Positions 60,060 to 64,000 of a stretch of DNA of 64,000 nt are shown here, one piece after another. A program made the translations under genes and the position numbers. Position 1 is the stretch's first letter. The number at the start of each line of letters is the position of its first letter. Source of the stretch: Variovorax sp. PAMC 28711. Lineage in GTDB: Bacteria; Pseudomonadota; Gammaproteobacteria; Burkholderiales; Burkholderiaceae_C. The stretch covers positions 1,479,001-1,543,000 of the forward strand of contig NZ_CP014517.1 of assembly GCF_001577265.1 (NCBI RefSeq). The letters run 5' to 3'. The notes under the pieces were generated by a model that worked only from the letters and a program-made list of their open reading frames with translations, had not been told where the DNA came from and ran no database searches.

Positions 60060-61118
60060 ATGAACATTCCTTCCAAATTTTGTGTCTACACGTTGCTGAT
60101 CGGCGACTATGAAGCGCTGAACGAACAGCCCATGGCACTGGAATCGGACATTCCGTTCATCTGCCTGACCGACAACCCGCTGCTCACGAGCGAGAGCTGG
60201 ACCATTGTCCAGGTGTCCACTGCGTTTCCGATGGATCCGATTCGCAGCCAGCGCATCCTGAAAACATGCCCTCACTGGATCCCGGCCCTGTCGGAATTCG
60301 ATCGATCGCTCTACATCGACAACTCGGTGATCTTGCGCGAGGCGCCGGAGCGATTCGTCGGAAGCCTGGAAGCTGCCAGCGGTATCGGTCTTCCGACCCA
60401 CAGCTTCAGGAACACGGTTCACGACGAATTCATCGAGGTGGCGCGGGTTGGCTTCGACGACCAGAACCGGATCTTCGAGCAGTTGAACCACTACCTGGCC
60501 ACCGGGGATGCCGCACTGGAAGAGCGGCCCCACTGGACCGCGATCCTGCTGCGGGACCACCGCAACGACAAGGTACGGCGCGCCATGGAATCTTGGATGT
60601 TCCACGTTCTGCGTTATTCGAGGCGGGACCAGTTGTCGTTCAACACGGCCATGCGCTCAGTCGGCCTCGTCCCCGACCGCTGGGAGATCGACAACCACGA
60701 TTCCTTTTTTCATACATGGCCGCACACGCCACAGCGCGAGCGCTTCGCGGGACCCAGAAATCCGCTGACGTCGTTCATGCCGCCGCAGACGCAGTTGGCA
60801 CAGCTGCGCCACGAACTGGAGAGCACCCAAGCCAAACTGCAGGTTGCTCAAGTCGAGCTGGATGGTTCTCGCCAGGAAGCCAACGGCTTCCTCGACGGCA
60901 TCACGGCGCGCGCCCGACAACTCGACCAAGTGCAAGCCATGGTCGACAGACAGCGGACTGACGCCGAGCATGCAGCGCAACGGTTCGCCACTTTGCAAGC
61001 CGCAACAACCGACCAGATGCGAGCGCTGGAAGAAATGCTGGCCGCCGTGCACGCGAGCACAAGCTGGCGCGTGACCGGGCCACTTCGTCGTATCAAGCGC
61101 TGGTTGCGCCGAGTGTGA
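60060..61118 (+). CDS. DUF616/TOD1-like glycosyltransferase with coiled coil
   Basis: A 352-residue protein. Residues about 5 to 235 resemble the DUF616 (TOD1/MUCI70) glycosyltransferase domain: VYTLLIGDYEALNEQ, ICLTDNPLL, RSQRILKTCPHW and SLYIDNSVILR, in which the acidic IDN takes the metal position. Residues about 245 to 330 are a coiled coil of heptads (LAQLRHELESTQAKLQVAQVELDG, then DQMRALEEMLAAVH). The protein ends STSWRVTGPLRRIKRWLRRV, the same C-terminal motif as other proteins of the main sugar locus, with a basic amphipathic helix that could bind the membrane. It is 39 bases after the methyltransferase. Confidence 0.8.
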   Translation: MNIPSKFCVYTLLIGDYEALNEQPMALESDIPFICLTDNPLLTSESWTIVQVSTAFPMDPIRSQRILKTCPHWIPALSEFDRSLYIDNSVILREAPERFVGSLEAASGIGLPTHSFRNTVHDEFIEVARVGFDDQNRIFEQLNHYLATGDAALEERPHWTAILLRDHRNDKVRRAMESWMFHVLRYSRRDQLSFNTAMRSVGLVPDRWEIDNHDSFFHTWPHTPQRERFAGPRNPLTSFMPPQTQLAQLRHELESTQAKLQVAQVELDGSRQEANGFLDGITARARQLDQVQAMVDRQRTDAEHAAQRFATLQAATTDQMRALEEMLAAVHASTSWRVTGPLRRIKRWLRRV

Positions 61119-61158
61119 GTGGCGCCGGCTCCTGCGGGCCGCATTGCACAATCCGTCG

Positions 61159-62676
61159 ATGCCTTACATGCCCGCCTTCATCGCGCCCGCCCGTTTCACC
61201 GATGCCGCCGCGGCACTCGCCCAGGTGCGCAGCATCTACGACGGCGGGCTGCAGCATCTGCGCGACACCATGCAGCGCTTCGTGGCCGGCGAAAGCCTGC
61301 CGGGCCGCGTGCGCGCCTGTTACCCGTTCGTGCGGGTGCACACCCATACGTCGGCGCGCAAGACGCCGCCCGCCAACGCCGGCCTGAGCTACGGCTTCGT
61401 CGCCGGACCGGGCCGCTACGAGACGACGCTGACCCGGCCTGACCTGTTCGCCGCGTACTACCTTGAACAGTTCCGCTTGCTGCTCGAGAACCACGAGGTC
61501 GAGCTCGAGGTCGGCACCAGCACGCAGCCGATCCCCATCCACTTTTCCTTCGCGGAGAACGACCACATCGAAGGCACCATGGCCACCGAACGCCGTGCGC
61601 TGATGCGCGATGTGTTTGACCTGCCCGACCTGCACGCGATGGACGACGGCATCGCCAACGGCACCTACGAAGCGAAGTCGGGCGAGGCGCAGCCGCTGGC
61701 GCTGTTCACCGCCGCGCGCGTCGACTATTCGCTGCACCGCCTGCGCCACTACACGGGCACGGTGCCCGAGTGGTTCCAGAATTTCGTGCTGTTCACCAAC
61801 TACCAGTTCTACATCGACGAATTCGTGCGGCTCGGCCACGAGGCGATGGCGGACGAGCACAGCGAATACATCGCCTTCGTCGAGCCCGGTAACGTGGTCA
61901 CGCGGCGGCGCGGACTGACGGCTGGCGCGAGCAAGGTGTTCGGCCAACTGCTCGACGGCACGCAGGGCATGGCCCCGCCGCGATTGCCGCAGATGCCCGC
62001 CTACCACCTGGTGCGCGAAGACCGCACGGGCATCACGATGGTGAACATCGGCGTCGGCCCGGCCAATGCCAAGACCATCACCGACCACGTCGCGGTGCTG
62101 CGTCCGCACGCCTGGATGATGCTCGGCCACTGCGCCGGCCTGCGCCCGAGCCAGCAGCTCGGCGACTACGTGCTGGCCCACGCCTATGTGCGCGAAGACC
62201 ATGTGCTGGACGAAGAATTGCCGCTCTGGGTGCCGATCCCGGCGCTGTCGGAAATCCAGCTTGCGCTCGAGCGCGCGGTGGCCGAGGTGACCGGCCTGGG
62301 GGGTCCGGAGCTCAAGACCCTCATGCGCACCGGCACCGTGGCGAGCACCGACAACCGCAACTGGGAACTGCTGCCCAACAACACGCCGCAGCGCCGTTTC
62401 AGCCAGAGCCGCGCGGTCGCGCTCGACATGGAAAGCGCGACCATCGCCGCCAACGGCTTCCGCTTCCGGGTGCCCTACGGCACGCTGCTGTGCGTGAGCG
62501 ACAAGCCGCTGCACGGCGAGATCAAGCTGCCCGGCATGGCCAATCATTTCTACCGCGAGCGCGTCGAGCAGCACCTGCGCATCGGCATGACCGCCGTCGA
62601 CATCCTGCGCAGCGAAGGGTCGAGCAAGCTGCACAGCCGGAAGCTGCGCAGCTTCGCGGAAGTGGCGTTCCAGTGA
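61159..62676 (+). CDS. amn: AMP nucleosidase
   Basis: A 505-residue enzyme that hydrolyses AMP to adenine and ribose-5-phosphate. The N-terminal domain holds RVHTHTSARKTPPANAGLSYG. The C-terminal phosphorylase-like domain has VNIGVGPANAKTITDHVAVLRPHAWMMLGHCAGLRPSQ and AVALDMESATIAANGFRF, in which the Asp and Glu around DMES bind the ribose. The ATG at 61159 is preferred to a TTG five codons earlier. Length is normal for this family. Confidence 0.95.
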   Translation: MPYMPAFIAPARFTDAAAALAQVRSIYDGGLQHLRDTMQRFVAGESLPGRVRACYPFVRVHTHTSARKTPPANAGLSYGFVAGPGRYETTLTRPDLFAAYYLEQFRLLLENHEVELEVGTSTQPIPIHFSFAENDHIEGTMATERRALMRDVFDLPDLHAMDDGIANGTYEAKSGEAQPLALFTAARVDYSLHRLRHYTGTVPEWFQNFVLFTNYQFYIDEFVRLGHEAMADEHSEYIAFVEPGNVVTRRRGLTAGASKVFGQLLDGTQGMAPPRLPQMPAYHLVREDRTGITMVNIGVGPANAKTITDHVAVLRPHAWMMLGHCAGLRPSQQLGDYVLAHAYVREDHVLDEELPLWVPIPALSEIQLALERAVAEVTGLGGPELKTLMRTGTVASTDNRNWELLPNNTPQRRFSQSRAVALDMESATIAANGFRFRVPYGTLLCVSDKPLHGEIKLPGMANHFYRERVEQHLRIGMTAVDILRSEGSSKLHSRKLRSFAEVAFQ

Positions 62677-63147
62677 TCAGTCGGACGGCGGCTCGAAGTG
62701 CAGCGCCGCGCGCTTGGCGGCCATGACGGGCGCCAGCTGCGCGGCATCCGCGCGTTGCCCGACGAAGGCCACGCGCAGCCCCGGCAGTTCGGGCTGCGGC
62801 ACCGCGCGCAAGGCCTGCAGGAACACCTGCGCGGCATAGGCGCTGTCGGGCCCGCCGACGGCCAGGTTGATCGGCTCCCGCGCCGCACGCGACAAGGCTG
62901 CCGTGAGCTCGGGCACCATCGGTGAACGCGCCGCTTCGGCGGCTGCATTCGCCACCGGCTGCGCGGTGGCGCCGGGCGCCTCGATCCACACCAGCGTCAG
63001 CTGCTCGCCCATCTGCATTTCGGGGCCGAGCGCGGCATAGGCCAGCTGGCCCACGCGCTCCGGCGTCAACGTCGGCGCGGCGCAGGCCGTCAGCAGTGCG
63101 GCCAGCGCCACGATTCCAACCCATCCCGCCGAAATTCGAACCTTCAT
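62677..63147 (-). CDS. uncharacterised lipoprotein
   Basis: A 156-residue protein. The N-terminal signal [16 protein letters not shown] ends in the lipobox LTAC near residue 22, so it is expected to be membrane-anchored. The rest is an alanine-rich domain without a recognised motif. It is directly convergent with amn; the two stops are next to each other. The ABC ATPase gene starts about 100 bases upstream on the other strand. Function unknown. Confidence 0.75.
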   Translation of the reverse strand: MKVRISAGWVGIVALAALLTACAAPTLTPERVGQLAYAALGPEMQMGEQLTLVWIEAPGATAQPVANAAAEAARSPMVPELTAALSRAAREPINLAVGGPDSAYAAQVFLQALRAVPQPELPGLRVAFVGQRADAAQLAPVMAAKRAALHFEPPSD

Positions 63148-63248
63148 CGCAAATCCTTGGCTGCCCGACGGGCGCTGCGCGGCAGTGTACGGCTCCGGTT
63201 CGTCGGGCTGCGCAGCGCGCGATCGCTGCCCTGCGCCACAATGCGCCG

Positions 63249-64000
63249 GTGTCCGCACCTCCCCTTTTCAAGGCGCACCAGCTGCGCAAGCGCTACGGCG
63301 AGACTACCGTCGTCGACGATCTCTCGTTCGAGATCGCTCCCGGTGAATGCCTCGGCGTGATCGGCCCGAACGGCGCCGGCAAGACCACCACGATCCGCAT
63401 GTGCCTCGGGCTGACCGCCCCCGACGGCGGCAGCATCGAGGCCATGGGCCTCGCCATGCCGCGCGATGCGCTGGCCATCAAGGCGCAGCTCGGCGTGGTG
63501 ACGCAGTTCGACACGCTCGACCCCGACTTTTCCTGTGCCGAGAACCTGGTTGTCTACGGACGCTATTTCGGGCTGGCCAAGTCGCAGATCCAGCCGCGCG
63601 TGCCGCAACTGCTCGAGTTCGCGGCACTGTCGCACAAGGCCGATGCCAAGCCGGGCGAGTTGTCGGGCGGCATGCGGCGGCGGCTCTCACTGGCGCGCGC
63701 GCTGGTCAACGACCCGAAGCTGCTCTTGCTCGACGAGCCCACCACCGGCCTTGATCCGCAGGCCCGCCACCTCATGTGGGAGCGGCTGCAGGTGCTGTTG
63801 CAGCAGGGCAAGTCGATCCTGCTGACCACGCACTTCATGGACGAGGCCGAGCGCCTGTGCTCTCGCCTGCTGGTGCTCGACCACGGTCGCAAGATCGCCG
63901 AAGGCAAGCCGCGCGACCTGATCGCCGAGCACCTCGAACCCGACGTGGTCGAGGTGTATGGCAACGGCGCGGTGGCCCTGGCCGAGGTGCCCGAACTGAC
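63249..64000 (+). CDS. ABC transporter ATPase (NodI/drug-export type), 3' truncated by window end
   Basis: About 250 residues of an ABC ATPase with no stop before the window edge. Walker A is [14 protein letters not shown], the Q-loop is in VVTQFDTLD, the signature is [17 protein letters not shown] and Walker B is [14 protein letters not shown]. The segment [13 protein letters not shown] follows. Sequence style matches the NodI/DrrA group that pairs with ABC-2 permeases for export of lipid-like compounds or polysaccharides. The GTG at 63249 is the only reasonable start, as homology begins a few codons later. Confidence 0.9.
   Translation, partial: MSAPPLFKAHQLRKRYGETTVVDDLSFEIAPGECLGVIGPNGAGKTTTIRMCLGLTAPDGGSIEAMGLAMPRDALAIKAQLGVVTQFDTLDPDFSCAENLVVYGRYFGLAKSQIQPRVPQLLEFAALSHKADAKPGELSGGMRRRLSLARALVNDPKLLLLDEPTTGLDPQARHLMWERLQVLLQQGKSILLTTHFMDEAERLCSRLLVLDHGRKIAEGKPRDLIAEHLEPDVVEVYGNGAVALAEVPEL

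Noticed and set aside
63347..63754. A 135-codon frame inside the right-end ABC ATPase
   Set aside because: It is a shifted reading; the true frame from 63249 carries Walker A, signature and Walker B motifs and runs off the window.

Overview
The window reads as a high-GC beta-proteobacterial chromosome, most likely Comamonadaceae close to Variovorax. The inference rests on slmA next to argB, polyhydroxyalkanoate (PHA) accessory genes, a TRAP plus sugar-acid catabolic cluster, and paired structured intergenic repeats. No rRNA, tRNA or CRISPR array was seen. Both ends cut genes: a TRAP permease on the left and an ABC ATPase on the right.

Layout. 0-3.6 kb: catabolic operon (TRAP permease, UxaA-type dehydratase, Ldh-type dehydrogenase). 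3.6-5.2 kb: slmA and argB. 5.3-38.7 kb: a large surface-polysaccharide locus. It holds a WecA-like initiating transferase, GT2 glycosyltransferases, an O-acyltransferase, a Wzm/Wzt ABC exporter, a decayed zone with an IS66 remnant and an apparently complete IS21 element, a minus-strand operon from 32.5 to 18.3 kb, the dTDP-rhamnose set rfbBDAC, and manC-gmd. 38.7-41.4 kb: PHA-related genes. 41.4-45.8 kb: lipoprotein peptidase, molybdopterin oxidoreductase, ABC substrate-binding protein. 45.8-47.2 kb: two structured repeats around a GIY-YIG gene with an internal stop. 47.2-57.6 kb: housekeeping and metabolic genes. 57.8-61.1 kb: a second small sugar operon (ugd, FkbM methyltransferase, DUF616 glycosyltransferase). 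61.2-64 kb: AMP nucleosidase, a lipoprotein, an ABC ATPase.

The most notable system lies at 18.3-29.3 kb. A HAD-UbiA fusion, a DprE1-like FAD oxidase, a DprE2-like reductase, two large polytopic membrane proteins of GT-C appearance and a GtrA protein are chained by short overlaps in one operon. These are the components mycobacteria use to make, move and transfer polyprenyl-phospho-D-arabinofuranose for the cell wall. Here they sit in a Gram-negative polysaccharide locus with rhamnose, mannose and 6-deoxymannose precursor genes, which suggests an arabinofuranose-decorated surface glycan or glycoprotein.

The locus also shows remodelling. A short C-terminal motif (STSWxVTxPLR) recurs in four otherwise different proteins. 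One copy is killed by a TGG-to-TAG change, a 70 bp gene end is duplicated, and the IS21 element has no matching target duplication, so it marks a rearrangement junction.
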